The notes under the pieces are model-generated. The model did not search any database and was not told where the DNA came from. It saw only the letters and a program-made list of their open reading frames with translations. The position numbers and the translations under genes were made by a program. 64,000 nt of DNA, from contig NZ_LYUZ01000136.1 of NCBI RefSeq assembly GCF_001679925.1, positions 1-64,000 on the forward strand, in the 5' to 3' direction. The stretch is from Leisingera sp. JC1. Lineage in GTDB: Bacteria > Pseudomonadota > Alphaproteobacteria > Rhodobacterales > Rhodobacteraceae. Shown here one piece after another: positions 36,034 to 44,615 of this stretch (positions within the stretch are counted from its first letter, which is position 1; each line of letters begins with the position of its first letter).

Positions 36034-36089
36034 TTTTCTTGTAAAAGAAGACTGCCAATAGTTTTCTTGTAAAAGAAGACTGCCAATAG
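36034..36089. repeat. Perfect 28-nt tandem duplication
   Basis: Two identical 28-nt units (36034-36061 and 36062-36089) begin TTTTCTTGTAAAAGAAG and end ACTGCCAATAG. A diverged third start (TTTTGTTGAAAAC) follows. Each unit has a TTCTT/AAGAA mini-hairpin. AT-rich, in the 120-base gap between the dehalogenase stop and a convergent gene. Confidence 0.9.
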
Positions 36090-36126
36090 TTTTGTTGAAA
36101 ACTTTTGCGCGCGGGGCGGAGGCAGG

Positions 36127-36519
36127 TCAGAACGCCTGCCGCTCTCCCAGCAGATAGCGGGCCACATCCACGTAATCAAACGCCAGCGACACCGCAATCA
36201 CCGCGTAGACCACCAGGATGATCCGCTGCGGCCAAACGGGCATATCCGCCCGCATCCGCTGCCGCCACAGCCAGACTGCCAAAGGCGTCCAAAGGATCAC
36301 ATGCGGCAGCCCCAAGAGGCGCACATATCCCAGCTGCCCGTAGAGCCAGTAGACCCCGCCTGCCGCCAGCACGCTCGCAGCCACTGTCACCAGACCGGCC
36401 AGGCGGCTGGGCTTCCAGATCAGCAGCGCCAGCGGCAGTACAAAGGCGCCCAGAAACAGGATGTTGACCCAGATCTGCACCCACAGCGGCTGGGTTGCAA
36501 TTGCCTCTTCCAATGTCAT
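36127..36519 (-). CDS. Small polytopic membrane protein of unknown function
   Basis: 130 residues with four predicted TM helices: IWVNILFLGAFVLPLALLIW, LAGLVTVAASVLAAGGVYWL, LPHVILWTPLAVWLW and IILVVYAVIAVSLAF. The order and Trp/Arg placement suggest a conserved roseobacter membrane protein, but I recognise no family. It lies 53 bases downstream of the sulfatase gene on the same strand and may be co-transcribed. Start 36519 agrees with the first helix. No signal peptide or metal site is visible. Confidence 0.7.
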   Translation of the reverse strand: MTLEEAIATQPLWVQIWVNILFLGAFVLPLALLIWKPSRLAGLVTVAASVLAAGGVYWLYGQLGYVRLLGLPHVILWTPLAVWLWRQRMRADMPVWPQRIILVVYAVIAVSLAFDYVDVARYLLGERQAF

Positions 36520-36572
36520 GGCACGGCCCTCCCGCCTGCGACCCTAGGCAAGGGCCGTCCGCGCGGCAAGCG

Positions 36573-38039
36573 CTACAGTGCCGGGCCTTCGCGCATCTTG
36601 TCCTGCTCGTCCGGCGTCGGCGTGTGGTTGAATACATAGGCCGTGCGGCAGGCCTCCTCGCCGCCCAGTTCCTCGATCCTGCGGCGCTGGTCGGCAAAGG
36701 CGCGGGCGTTCACCTCCTCCGGGTCGCAAATGGCGAGCAGCCGCCGCTTGCCTTCGGCCAGAGCGGCCCTGATCTCCGGATCATTCACCCCGTCCATTGC
36801 CCGGTTAACCTGCTCATGCGGATCTGCCTCCAGATCAAACAGCTGCGGCTGCATCCCGGCGTAATAGACGTATTTCCACTTGCCCCAGCGCACCATGAAG
36901 GCCCCGGTTTTCGACCCGCCATCGTGGTACTCGCTAAAGCCGGTGCGGCTTTCATCATAGGGCGCATTGGCAATCACGCGCAGCGACATGCCCGGCAGCT
37001 CTGCGGCCTCTGCAACGCTGCAGACCTCGCGCGCTGTGGCAGCGATGTCGGTCAAGCTGGTGCAGGTCGCCACCTTATGCCCTGCCGGAACACCTGGCCC
37101 GGCGGCAATCATCGGCACCCCGGCCGATTGCTCATACATCACCTGCTTGGTCCAGAACCCCTGATCGCCCATCATGTCTCCATGATCCGAGACGTAAAGG
37201 ATCACCGTGTTCTCCAGCTGGCCGCTGGTCTCCAGCGCGGCAATCACCCGGCCCGCGCAATGATCCATGAAAGACGTTAGCCCGTAATAGGCCGCCTTGG
37301 CCTCGCGCATCTTCTGTTCGTCGAAATAGTCATCGTAGTTGAAGAATTCCGCGATATTGCGCAGTTCCTCATGCTCCGGCAGACCTTGGCCGTAGCCCAC
37401 TGGCAGGTCCACCTCAGCCGGGTCGTACATGTTGTACCATTCCTCCGGGCAGGTCAGCGGATAGTGCGGGCTGACGAGCGACACAAACGCCGCCCAGGGC
37501 TGCTGCTGCCGCTTGGGGTCGGCCAGCCAGGCCTCGGCCGCCTCGGTGATGGCGAGATCGTAATCGGTGTAGGTGCTGGACCCGGTGCCGACATCGCCGG
37601 CCAGTTCGGCGGCCGAGTTGTAAGGCGGCGGGTTCTCCCGCAACAGGCCGATCGCCCAGCCCACGCCGCCCACCACATGCATTGGCAGGATTTCTTCGGA
37701 AAACCCGTTGTCGTCTTCGCCGGAACGGAAATGCAGCTTGCCGATCGACACCACCTCGCGGTCCGCGTCGCACAGGGCGTGCATCCAGCTGCGCGGGCCG
37801 CCGCTGTACGGCGTGGCGCTGTCCCAGTGCCCGGTTTTGTGCACCCAGTTTCCGGTCGCCAGCGCCGCCCGGGTGGGAACGCACATGGGCGAGGGCGTAT
37901 AGGCCGCTGTGAACACCGTGCCGCGCGCCGCCAGCGCATCCAGGTTTGGCGTTTTCACGATGGGATGTCCCGCGCAGCCCAGCGCATCCTTGCGGTGCTC
38001 ATCGGAAATAATGACCAGGAAATTCGGCTGCTCGCTCAT
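36573..38039 (-). CDS. Sulfatase (formylglycine-dependent type)
   Basis: 488 residues, alkaline phosphatase-like arylsulfatase family. N-terminal metal site NFLVIISDEHRKDALG, then the sulfatase signature SPMCVPTRAALATG, where Cys53 in C-x-P-x-R would be matured to formylglycine. Also YVSDHGDMMGDQGFWTKQVMYE (metal Asp-His). No signal peptide, so it is cytoplasmic like choline sulfatase. It lacks a clear choline-O-sulfate context (no betABC), so the substrate is open; a phosphonate monoester hydrolase is also possible in this family. The LysR gene at 38161 is divergent, with 121 bases between them. Confidence 0.85.
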   Translation of the reverse strand: MSEQPNFLVIISDEHRKDALGCAGHPIVKTPNLDALAARGTVFTAAYTPSPMCVPTRAALATGNWVHKTGHWDSATPYSGGPRSWMHALCDADREVVSIGKLHFRSGEDDNGFSEEILPMHVVGGVGWAIGLLRENPPPYNSAAELAGDVGTGSSTYTDYDLAITEAAEAWLADPKRQQQPWAAFVSLVSPHYPLTCPEEWYNMYDPAEVDLPVGYGQGLPEHEELRNIAEFFNYDDYFDEQKMREAKAAYYGLTSFMDHCAGRVIAALETSGQLENTVILYVSDHGDMMGDQGFWTKQVMYEQSAGVPMIAAGPGVPAGHKVATCTSLTDIAATAREVCSVAEAAELPGMSLRVIANAPYDESRTGFSEYHDGGSKTGAFMVRWGKWKYVYYAGMQPQLFDLEADPHEQVNRAMDGVNDPEIRAALAEGKRRLLAICDPEEVNARAFADQRRRIEELGGEEACRTAYVFNHTPTPDEQDKMREGPAL

Positions 38040-38120
38040 CGGGTCCTCCCATCCGGCGGCCTGGCCTGCATTGGCCGGGCGGACAGGCTGCAGTGTTCTG
38101 GATTTCCGCGGGTCAATCCA

Positions 38121-38137
38121 ATAGATAAATTTGCTAT
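38121..38137. promoter_or_regulatory. Possible LysR box in the sulfatase/LysR gap
   Basis: ATAG-N9-CTAT around an AAATTT centre satisfies T-N11-A and lies 24 bases before the LysR start. Only the outer four bases are symmetric, so the call is weak. Confidence 0.35.
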
Positions 38138-38160
38138 GAAGGCATAAGAAGATTTATGGA

Positions 38161-39006
38161 ATGGCGACACCTCTGAAGTGGCTGCACAACTTCGAAGCCG
38201 TAGCCCGGCTCGGCAACATGACACTGGCCGCGCAGGAGGTCGGGCTGACGCAGGCCGCGCTTAGCCAGCAGATGCAAGCGCTGGAAACCCACATGAAACT
38301 GCAACTGTTCACCCGTGAGCCGCGCGGGATGTCGCTCACCGCCTCCGGTGCGCAGCTTTACAGCGACGTGTCTCCGGGGCTGGAGCAGATCTCCAATGCT
38401 CTGAAACGCTACCGGCAGCCGCAGAGCAGCCGTCTGCGCATCCTCTGCAACGCAAGTTTTGCCTTGCGCTGGCTGATCCCCAATCTGCCCGGGTTCCATG
38501 CCCTTCATCCAGGTGTCCAAGTGGAAACCCGCACTGCCCTCTGGCGGCCGGAGCGGCACGGGTACGACCCGGATGCGGAGATCTACCTTGGCGGCCCGGT
38601 CCAGCCGGCGCCTGCCGGGGCACTCGTGAAATGCAGCCTTATAGCGGTTCGTGCACCGGGCTGCGCCGAAGAAGGATCGCTTCCTGTCATCCGTATCAGC
38701 GGCCAGGAAAGCCTGTTCGAGGAGTGGCTGAGGTCACCGCGTTTCGCGGCCTGCACGATCCGCCAATCCCTTGAAGTCGACAGCGTGCACGCCGCAGTCA
38801 GCCTCGCCGGAGATGGTCTCGGCTGGACCCTGTGCCCTTCCTTTCTTGTCCGCGCGGAGCTGCAGACCGGACGGCTGATCGCCGCCGATGCCGATGTGGC
38901 GGCACCCAAACGGGCCTATTGGCTGCAGCTGAAGGACCGCCCGAGCGCAGCCGCAGAGGCCTTTCGCGATTGGATCACAGCTGAATTGCCCGCCGGATTG
39001 GATTGA
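38161..39006 (+). CDS. LysR-family regulator (GcvA-like)
   Basis: 281 residues. HTH KWLHNFEAVARLGNMTLAAQEV / LTQAALSQQMQALETHM, then an effector domain with LRILCNASFALRWLIPNLPGF, the ALRWL/PRL pattern of GcvA/AmpR-type members, and DSVHAAVSLAGDGLGWTL. Divergent from the sulfatase gene, which it probably regulates. ATG 38161 was chosen because it begins the HTH; ATG 38156 is out of frame. Confidence 0.85.
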   Translation: MATPLKWLHNFEAVARLGNMTLAAQEVGLTQAALSQQMQALETHMKLQLFTREPRGMSLTASGAQLYSDVSPGLEQISNALKRYRQPQSSRLRILCNASFALRWLIPNLPGFHALHPGVQVETRTALWRPERHGYDPDAEIYLGGPVQPAPAGALVKCSLIAVRAPGCAEEGSLPVIRISGQESLFEEWLRSPRFAACTIRQSLEVDSVHAAVSLAGDGLGWTLCPSFLVRAELQTGRLIAADADVAAPKRAYWLQLKDRPSAAAEAFRDWITAELPAGLD

Positions 39007-39202
39007 GTGCACCCAGGTGCAGCGGGGGCAGTGAAGACTTGCGGGGAAATCAATCAGCTGTTCCGTTTCATCTTTCCAGAAATACTCAAAGCTCCACGGT
39101 CTGCGGCAGATGGCCAAGCTTAGGGGAGGGGCAGCCGGTTTCAGCCTTGCAGCCGGACAGACCAGCTGCTATCCACGTAAATCAACTGTTATGATATAAC
39201 AT
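39007..39202. other. Intergenic region with a roseobacter-type short element
   Basis: At 39061-39092 the minus strand reads TTTGAGTATTTCTGG then AAAGATGAAACGGAA, close in sequence to the pair of elements at 49644-49704. The Zur-like box lies at the 3' end. No gene is supported. Confidence 0.5.
39187..39201. promoter_or_regulatory. Zur-type box at the COG0523 gene
   Basis: TGTTAT-GAT-ATAACA, a perfect 6-3-6 palindrome matching the Zur consensus core GTTATA..ATAAC. It ends one base before ATG 39203 and includes TATGAT, a plausible -10. Bound Zur-Zn would block transcription. Confidence 0.75.
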
Positions 39203-39217
39203 ATGGATTCAGGTGTG

Positions 39218-40417
39218 ATGGATAATAGGCTGCCAGTAACTGTGCTCTCGGGCTTCCTCGGGGCGGGCAAGACCACGCTTTTGAATCACGTTCTGAACAA
39301 CCGCGCTGGCCGCCGGGTGGCGGTGATCGTCAACGACATGAGCGAGGTGAACATCGACGCGGACCTCGTGCGCGGCGGAACGGAACTGTCACGCCAGGAC
39401 GAGAAGCTGGTGGAAATGACCAATGGCTGCATCTGCTGCACGCTGCGCGACGACCTGCTGCAGGAGGTGCGCCGCCTCGCCGGCGAGGGGCGCTTTGACT
39501 ATCTGCTGATCGAGAGCACCGGCATTGCGGAACCGCTGCCGGTCGCCGCGACCTTTGATTTCCGGGATGAGCAGGGCGCCAGCCTGTCTGATGTCGCCCG
39601 GCTCGACACCATGGTCACGGTGGTTGACGCGGTGAACCTGCTGCGGGATTTCGCCAGCCATGACTTCCTCAGCGACCGCGGCGAAAGCCTGGGCGCGGAG
39701 GACGACCGCACCCTGGTCAACTTGCTGACCGACCAGATCGAATTCGCTGATGTCATCATCCTGAACAAGGTGTCAGACGCAGGCCCGGAACAGACCGCTG
39801 CGGCGATGGCGGTCATCAAGGCGCTGAACCCGGATGCTGAGGTGATCCACGCCGATTACTCCGAAGTTGACGGAGACCGCATCTTCGATACCGGCCGCTT
39901 CGACTTTGATAAGGCGCATGAACATCCTCTCTGGGCCAAGGAGCTCTATGGCTTCGATCACCATGTGCCGGAAACCGAGGAATACGGGATTTCCTCCTTC
40001 GTCTACCGGGCCAAGCGCCCCTTTGACCCCGCCAAGGTCCACGCAGTTCTGAATGGCGATCTGCCGGGGGTAATCCGGGCCAAGGGCCATTTCTGGCTGG
40101 CTACCCGCCCCGAATGGGCCGCGGAGTTCTCGCTGGCCGGGGCGGTCTCCTCCGTCCGCCCGCTGGGCCTGTGGTGGGCGGCGGTGCCAACGGAGCGCTG
40201 GCCTTCCCATCCTGAGGCCCGGCGGGAATTCCTGCAGAACTGGGATGAGACCTGGGGCGACCGGCGGCAGGAACTGGTGTTCATAGGTGCAGGCCTCGAC
40301 AAGGAAGCCACAACCGCCCGTCTCGATGCCTGCCTGATGCCGGAAACGGCGGGCGGCTTCGATCCGGCCTGGGCCTCCTTGGACGACCCCTTCCCAAGCT
40401 GGCGCCGCGATGGCTGA
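39218..40417 (+). CDS. COG0523 zinc-responsive GTPase (ZigA/YciC type)
   Basis: 399 residues from ATG 39218 (AGG-TGTG ahead); ATG 39203 adds five residues but sits against the Zur box. G3E GTPase: Walker [16 protein letters not shown], the metal motif [11 protein letters not shown] (CxCC), Walker B-like [13 protein letters not shown], base recognition ILNKVSDAG, and the C-terminal CobW_C domain ([19 protein letters not shown]). The Zur box immediately upstream places it among metallochaperones made in zinc starvation. It could deliver zinc to client enzymes. The name zigA is possible but not assigned. Confidence 0.9.
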   Translation: MDNRLPVTVLSGFLGAGKTTLLNHVLNNRAGRRVAVIVNDMSEVNIDADLVRGGTELSRQDEKLVEMTNGCICCTLRDDLLQEVRRLAGEGRFDYLLIESTGIAEPLPVAATFDFRDEQGASLSDVARLDTMVTVVDAVNLLRDFASHDFLSDRGESLGAEDDRTLVNLLTDQIEFADVIILNKVSDAGPEQTAAAMAVIKALNPDAEVIHADYSEVDGDRIFDTGRFDFDKAHEHPLWAKELYGFDHHVPETEEYGISSFVYRAKRPFDPAKVHAVLNGDLPGVIRAKGHFWLATRPEWAAEFSLAGAVSSVRPLGLWWAAVPTERWPSHPEARREFLQNWDETWGDRRQELVFIGAGLDKEATTARLDACLMPETAGGFDPAWASLDDPFPSWRRDG

Positions 40418-40679
40418 CCGCCGCGCGCGCCGCAATCTGAACTCCCGCCTGAAACGGCGACGCAGGGCAGGGGACCCGATGCAAGCCTATGATGCCTTGC
40501 CGCCGGCCCTTCGGCAGTGGCTGGCCTCCGCCTGCCTGCCCTGGAGCCCGGCCTCGGCGCTCAGGATCTGGACCAGGGCGGGCGGCAGCCGAGACCCCGC
40601 TGCCGCGGCCGCACGGCTGGACGCCGCTGAACAGGCAATGCTGAAACGGGACGCCCGCGTCTGGGCATTCCGGACCTAG
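40410..40679 (+). CDS. Small basic protein, DUF6525-like
   Basis: 89 residues starting inside the last codons of the GTPase gene (8-base overlap). Very basic N-terminus ([19 protein letters not shown]), then a conserved-looking core [24 protein letters not shown] and a C-terminal helix ([18 protein letters not shown]). It resembles the small Rhodobacteraceae DUF6525 proteins, from memory only. Coupling to the Zur-controlled GTPase suggests co-expression under zinc limitation. No metal ligands are visible. Confidence 0.7.
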   Translation: MADRRARRNLNSRLKRRRRAGDPMQAYDALPPALRQWLASACLPWSPASALRIWTRAGGSRDPAAAAARLDAAEQAMLKRDARVWAFRT

Positions 40680-40688
40680 CCGCAAAGG

Positions 40689-40711
40689 CCGCCGCTTCAG
40701 GCGGTTTTTTT
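40689..40711 (+). terminator. Terminator of the zinc-responsive operon
   Basis: CCGCC / GGCGG hairpin with a 6-nt loop followed by T7. It overlaps the stop of the convergent HxlR gene. Confidence 0.7.
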
Positions 40712-41074
40712 CTCCGCTTCAGCTGCAGCGTCGAACTCGGCCCGCGCTGCATCGATCACCGGCAGATGCTCCAGCGCCCACAGTCCCAGCGCCCTGACCG
40801 GCTCGCGGAACGACTCGCCCAGCGGCGTCAGCGCATATTCCACCTTGGGCGGGATCGTCGGGTGGTAGGTGCGGCTCACCAGCCCGTCCCTCTCCAACTC
40901 GCGCAAGGTCAGACTCAGCATCCGCTGGGAAATCCCCAGATGCCGCTTCAGCGCGTTGAACCGCAGCACGCCGTATTGCGCCAATGAGATCACGATCAGC
41001 ACGCTCCAGCGGTCGCCGACCCGCGACAGCACCTCGTTGATGCGCCCGCATTCCGGGCATTGACCCTCAGCCAT
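40697..41074 (-). CDS. HxlR-family transcriptional regulator
   Basis: 125 residues. MAEGQCPECGRINEVLSRVG then the winged HTH DRWSVLIVISLAQYGVLRFN, LKRHLGISQRMLSLTLRELERDGLV and the wing YALTPLGESF. The N-terminal Cys pair (CPEC) may sense thiol-reactive compounds, as known in HxlR members such as QorR/YodB. Divergent from a nitroreductase gene with a 114-base gap, the usual arrangement for redox- or quinone-responsive control. Confidence 0.88.
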   Translation of the reverse strand: MAEGQCPECGRINEVLSRVGDRWSVLIVISLAQYGVLRFNALKRHLGISQRMLSLTLRELERDGLVSRTYHPTIPPKVEYALTPLGESFREPVRALGLWALEHLPVIDAARAEFDAAAEAEKKTA

Positions 41075-41147
41075 GGCGGTTCCTTCCGTGTTACCGGGGC
41101 TCAGAAATGTGCCTTCTTGTGCCCTTTCCGGTTCCGCTTATATATCC

Positions 41148-41164
41148 GGTTACAAATTTATACC
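41148..41164. promoter_or_regulatory. Candidate HxlR site upstream of the nitroreductase
   Basis: GGTNNNAA-A-TTNNNACC imperfect palindrome in an AT-rich part of the divergent gap, next to TATATAT. Weak evidence. Confidence 0.35.
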
Positions 41165-41188
41165 ACCCTTCCTGAAAGGACCGGAGAC

Positions 41189-41830
41189 ATGAGCAAGAGC
41201 ACCCTGATCGAGAAGCTGAACTGGCGTTATGCCACCAAGAAGATGGACCCCTCCAAGGCCGTCCCGCAGGAGAAGGTCGACCAGATCATCGAGGCGATCC
41301 GGATGGCGCCGACCTCTTCTGGCACCCAGCCGTTTGAGGTGTTTGTCATCACCAACCCGGAGATCCGCGCGCAGATCTGTCCGCATGCCTGGGGCCAGGC
41401 GCAGATTACCGACGGTTCGCATCTGATCGTCTTTGCCGCCTGGGACAATTATTCTGAGGACCGCATCGACGCCGTCACCCGCCAGATGACCGAAGAGCGG
41501 GGCGAGATCCCGATGCTGAACCAGTATTACGAAAATCTCAAAGCGACCTACCTGCCGCGCGAGGAACGCACCAACCACGACCACGCCGCCCGCCAGGCCT
41601 ATATCGCGCTGGGCTTTGCACTGGCTGCCGCGGCCGAGCTGGAGGTCGACAGCACCCCGATGGAGGGGTTCACGCCGGAGAAAATCGACGAAATCCTGGG
41701 CCTCAAGGACAAGGGCCTGCGCTCCGTTCTCTTGCTGCCGCTCGGCTACCGTCAGGAGGACAGCGATTGGCTGCTGCCGATGAAAAAAGTGCGCAAATCC
41801 CGTGAAACCATCGTGACAGAGATCGCCTGA
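41189..41830 (+). CDS. Nitroreductase-family NAD(P)H oxidoreductase
   Basis: 213 residues, FMN-dependent nitroreductase fold: LNWRYATKKMDPSKAVP (FMN phosphate Arg/Lys), APTSSGTQPFEVFVITNPE and the C-terminal LLLPLGYRQEDSDWLL. It resembles the NfnB/YdgI-like subgroup that reduces nitroaromatics or quinones. GGAGA ribosome site 5 nt before ATG 41189. Divergent HxlR regulator. The exact substrate cannot be seen. Confidence 0.88.
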   Translation: MSKSTLIEKLNWRYATKKMDPSKAVPQEKVDQIIEAIRMAPTSSGTQPFEVFVITNPEIRAQICPHAWGQAQITDGSHLIVFAAWDNYSEDRIDAVTRQMTEERGEIPMLNQYYENLKATYLPREERTNHDHAARQAYIALGFALAAAAELEVDSTPMEGFTPEKIDEILGLKDKGLRSVLLLPLGYRQEDSDWLLPMKKVRKSRETIVTEIA

Positions 41831-41850
41831 GCATTTTCAGCATGATGGCA

Positions 41851-41875
41851 GCAGGCGGCATTTCCGGCCGCCTGC
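41851..41875 (+). terminator. Hairpin after the nitroreductase gene
   Basis: GCAGGCGGC / GCCGCCTGC, a 9-bp perfect stem with a 7-nt loop, 20 bases past the stop. No U-tract, so intrinsic termination is uncertain. Confidence 0.5.
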
Positions 41876-42036
41876 CTGCACCTCTTTGCAGGGCGAATAA
41901 GGCAATCAAATCGAATTGAATCCTTTAATACGCTGATTTCAGGCTACATTAACAGCTGTGTGTTATTTTCTAGGCACGGCTCTTGCCGCTTCCAGGGAGC
42001 CGCAGTGTGGTGTGTTTGTGCCGGGGACAGCCAAGC

Positions 42037-42525
42037 GTGTTTACTTTTGATTTCTCTGCAGGCGAATTGCAGCCGGAACTGAAGCAGGTCTTCTTTCACT
42101 GGCGGAACGCTGCTGAAGACGGGCAATTCCCGCGGCTCACCCAATTCGAACTGCCGAATGCCCGCCCGGCACCGAACATCCTGTCCGTCTTTGAAATCGA
42201 GCGGACGCAAACCGGTGAACCTGCCGACTTCAAGGCGCTGTATATACGCAACAAGATCATCAACACGCTGAGCCGCAAGTATGTCGGCACCCGGCTGTCC
42301 GAGCATCCCGGCTTTGGACCCGGATCGATGATATGGAGTTGTTTCCACGAAGTCGCCTCCAGCTCCCGGCCATTGCTGGCCGCGCTGCCCTATGTCGGCC
42401 CGCTGCCGGAATACCGCAGCACCTCCGAGCTTTACATGCCTCTGCTGGGGGAAGGGGTGTCGGTTGACTATGTATTTGTGGGTGTCGTCCTGCTGGAACA
42501 GGAATACAGACACAAGGCACCCTGA
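42037..42525 (+). CDS. PAS-like domain protein (PAS_5 type)
   Basis: 162 residues if GTG 42037 (GGGGA ahead) is used; TTG 41983 and GTG 42007/42010 are possible. The pattern LKQVFFHWRNAAEDGQFPRL then NILSVFEIERT, YIRNKIINTLSRKYVGTRLSEHPGF and STSELYMPLLGEGVSVDYVFVG matches PAS_5-type proteins of alphaproteobacteria, small stand-alone sensory proteins. The ligand is unknown. It stands alone: 206 bases after the nitroreductase and 313 before rpsA. Confidence 0.6.
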   Translation: MFTFDFSAGELQPELKQVFFHWRNAAEDGQFPRLTQFELPNARPAPNILSVFEIERTQTGEPADFKALYIRNKIINTLSRKYVGTRLSEHPGFGPGSMIWSCFHEVASSSRPLLAALPYVGPLPEYRSTSELYMPLLGEGVSVDYVFVGVVLLEQEYRHKAP

Positions 42526-42838
42526 CCTGGACAGCGCAGGGTGCGGCAGGGCAATTTGCAGCGCCGCAGATTGCTCACATGCTTGCAGCAAATCCCTTTG
42601 CACCTTGCCATGCAGGGCTTTTCCCTTGCGCGCACCCGGGAATCCGCCTATATCGCGCGCTGTCAGAACATGGGCGGCAAACGTCCGGGCGGCACATCTG
42701 AGCAGGGCTGGGGAATACCTCGGCCCTTTGTGTTTGTTTGATCAGATGTGCTCCGGATCACGTACTGGACTGGCTTAACCAAGACCGGCGGAGACAACCG
42801 CCCGGCCAGAAACACTAGTAAAGGAAACCTGAGACCTC
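42526..42838. other. Upstream region and leader of rpsA
   Basis: 313 bases without a supported gene. A GC stem, CCGGCGG (42785-42791) with CCGCCCGG (42798-42805), lies in the presumed rpsA leader, 33 bases ahead of the start codon. It could take part in S1 autogenous control, which is known for rpsA leaders in other bacteria. A 66-codon frame at 42541 lacks ribosome-site support. cmk, often upstream of rpsA, is absent. Confidence 0.4.
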
Positions 42839-44518
42839 ATGGCTCAAAACGCATCGATGGAGGAATTCGAAGCCCTCCTGAACGAAAGCTTCGAAATGGA
42901 CACCCCGGACGAAGGTTCGGTTGTCAAAGGCAAAGTGCTGGCGATCGAAGCCGGCCAGGCCATCATCGACGTCGGCTACAAAATGGAAGGCCGCGTTGAT
43001 CTGAAAGAATTCGCAAACCCCGGCGAAGCGGCTGAAATCGCAGTCGGCGACGAAGTGGAAGTTTTCCTGCGCGCCGCTGAAAACGCCCGTGGCGAAGCTG
43101 TCATCTCCCGCGAGATGGCCCGCCGCGAAGAAGCCTGGGACCGCCTGGAAAAAGCCTACGCAGACGATCAGCGCGTCGAAGGCGCGATCTTCGGCCGCGT
43201 CAAAGGCGGCTTCACTGTCGACCTGGGCGGCGCTGTTGCCTTCCTGCCCGGCTCGCAGGTTGACGTGCGCCCCGTGCGCGATGCCGGCCCGCTGATGGGT
43301 CTGAAGCAGCCGTTCCAGATCCTGAAGATGGACCGCCGCCGCGGCAACATCGTTGTCTCCCGCCGTGCGATCCTCGAAGAGTCCCGCGCCGAACAGCGCG
43401 CCGAAGTCATCGGCAACCTGTCCGAAGGCCAGGCAGTGGACGGTGTCGTCAAGAACATCACCGAATACGGTGCGTTTGTTGACCTGGGCGGCGTTGACGG
43501 CCTGCTGCACGTCACCGACATGGCATGGCGCCGTGTGAACCACCCCTCCGAGATCCTGTCGATCGGCGAAACCGTCAAGGTTCAGGTCATCAAGATCAAC
43601 AAAGAGACCCACCGCATCAGCCTCGGCATGAAGCAGCTGCAGGAAGACCCGTGGGATCTGGTTGGCGCCAAGTACCCGCTGTCCTCCGTGCACAAGGGCC
43701 GCGTCACCAACATCACCGATTACGGTGCATTTGTTGAGCTGGAGCCGGGCGTCGAAGGCCTGGTTCACGTCTCCGAGATGTCCTGGACCAAGAAAAACGT
43801 CCACCCGGGCAAAATCGTCTCCACTTCGCAGGAAGTCGACGTCATGGTTCTGGAAATCGACGGTGCCAAGCGCCGCGTGTCCCTGGGCCTCAAGCAGACC
43901 ATGCGCAATCCGTGGGAAGTCTTTGCTGAGACCCACCCGGAAGGCACCCAGGTCGAAGGCGAAGTCAAGAACATCACCGAATTCGGTCTGTTCATCGGCC
44001 TCGACGGCGACATCGACGGCATGGTTCACCTGTCCGACCTGTCCTGGGACGAGCGTGGCGAAGACGCGATCCAGAACTACCGCAAAGGCGACATGGTTTC
44101 GGCCGTTGTCTCCGAAGTGGACGTTGAGAAAGAGCGTATCTCGCTGTCGATCAAAGCCCTGGGCGGCGACAAGTTCGCCGAAGCCGTGGGCGGCGTGAAG
44201 CGCGGCTCGATCGTGACCGTGGAAGTGACCGCAATCGAAGACGGCGGCATCGAAGTGGAATACGAAGGCATGAAGTCCTTCATCCGCCGCTCCGACCTGT
44301 CCCGCGACCGTGCCGACCAGCGCCCCGAGCGTTTCTCGGTTGGCGACAAGGTCGACGTGCGCGTCACCAACGTCGACTCCAAGACCCGCCGCCTGGGCCT
44401 GTCCATCAAGGCGCGCGAGATTGCGGAAGAGAAAGAAGCAGTGGAACAGTATGGCTCCTCGGACTCCGGCGCATCGCTGGGCGACATCCTGGGCGCCGCA
44501 CTGAAGTCGGGCGACTAA
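42839..44518 (+). CDS. rpsA: 30S ribosomal protein S1
   Basis: 559 residues with six S1 (OB-fold) repeats: the first two bind the ribosome, and the rest bind mRNA. Typical repeat cores include VVKGKVLAIEAGQAIIDVGYK, VDGVVKNITEYGAFVDLGGV, GLLHVTDMAWRRVNHPSEIL and GLVHVSEMSWTKKNVHPG. Codon use is strongly optimised (GGC, CGC, CTG, AAG), as expected for a ribosomal gene. AAAGGAAA precedes the start. A strong terminator follows, so ihfB, usually next, is separately transcribed here. Confidence 0.97.
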   Translation: MAQNASMEEFEALLNESFEMDTPDEGSVVKGKVLAIEAGQAIIDVGYKMEGRVDLKEFANPGEAAEIAVGDEVEVFLRAAENARGEAVISREMARREEAWDRLEKAYADDQRVEGAIFGRVKGGFTVDLGGAVAFLPGSQVDVRPVRDAGPLMGLKQPFQILKMDRRRGNIVVSRRAILEESRAEQRAEVIGNLSEGQAVDGVVKNITEYGAFVDLGGVDGLLHVTDMAWRRVNHPSEILSIGETVKVQVIKINKETHRISLGMKQLQEDPWDLVGAKYPLSSVHKGRVTNITDYGAFVELEPGVEGLVHVSEMSWTKKNVHPGKIVSTSQEVDVMVLEIDGAKRRVSLGLKQTMRNPWEVFAETHPEGTQVEGEVKNITEFGLFIGLDGDIDGMVHLSDLSWDERGEDAIQNYRKGDMVSAVVSEVDVEKERISLSIKALGGDKFAEAVGGVKRGSIVTVEVTAIEDGGIEVEYEGMKSFIRRSDLSRDRADQRPERFSVGDKVDVRVTNVDSKTRRLGLSIKAREIAEEKEAVEQYGSSDSGASLGDILGAALKSGD

Positions 44519-44547
44519 TCTCCCCGGCCTCACGGCTTAAAAAACGG

Positions 44548-44577
44548 AAAGCCCCGCAGATATCTGCGGGGCTTTTT
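44548..44577. terminator. Terminator of rpsA
   Basis: Perfect stem AAAGCCCCGCAGA / TCTGCGGGGCTTT with a 2-nt loop, then TTG TTT. Very strong intrinsic terminator 30 bases after rpsA. Confidence 0.9.
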
Positions 44578-44615
44578 GTTTGGCGAAAGAGCGTTAGTTC
44601 TCGGCAGCCACAGCG

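Noticed and set aside
36034-36089. CRISPR-like repeat
   Set aside because: Only two adjacent units without spacers; it is a simple tandem duplication.
42541-42741. 66-codon frame upstream of rpsA
   Set aside because: No ribosome site and no recognised family; treated as leader/intergenic DNA.
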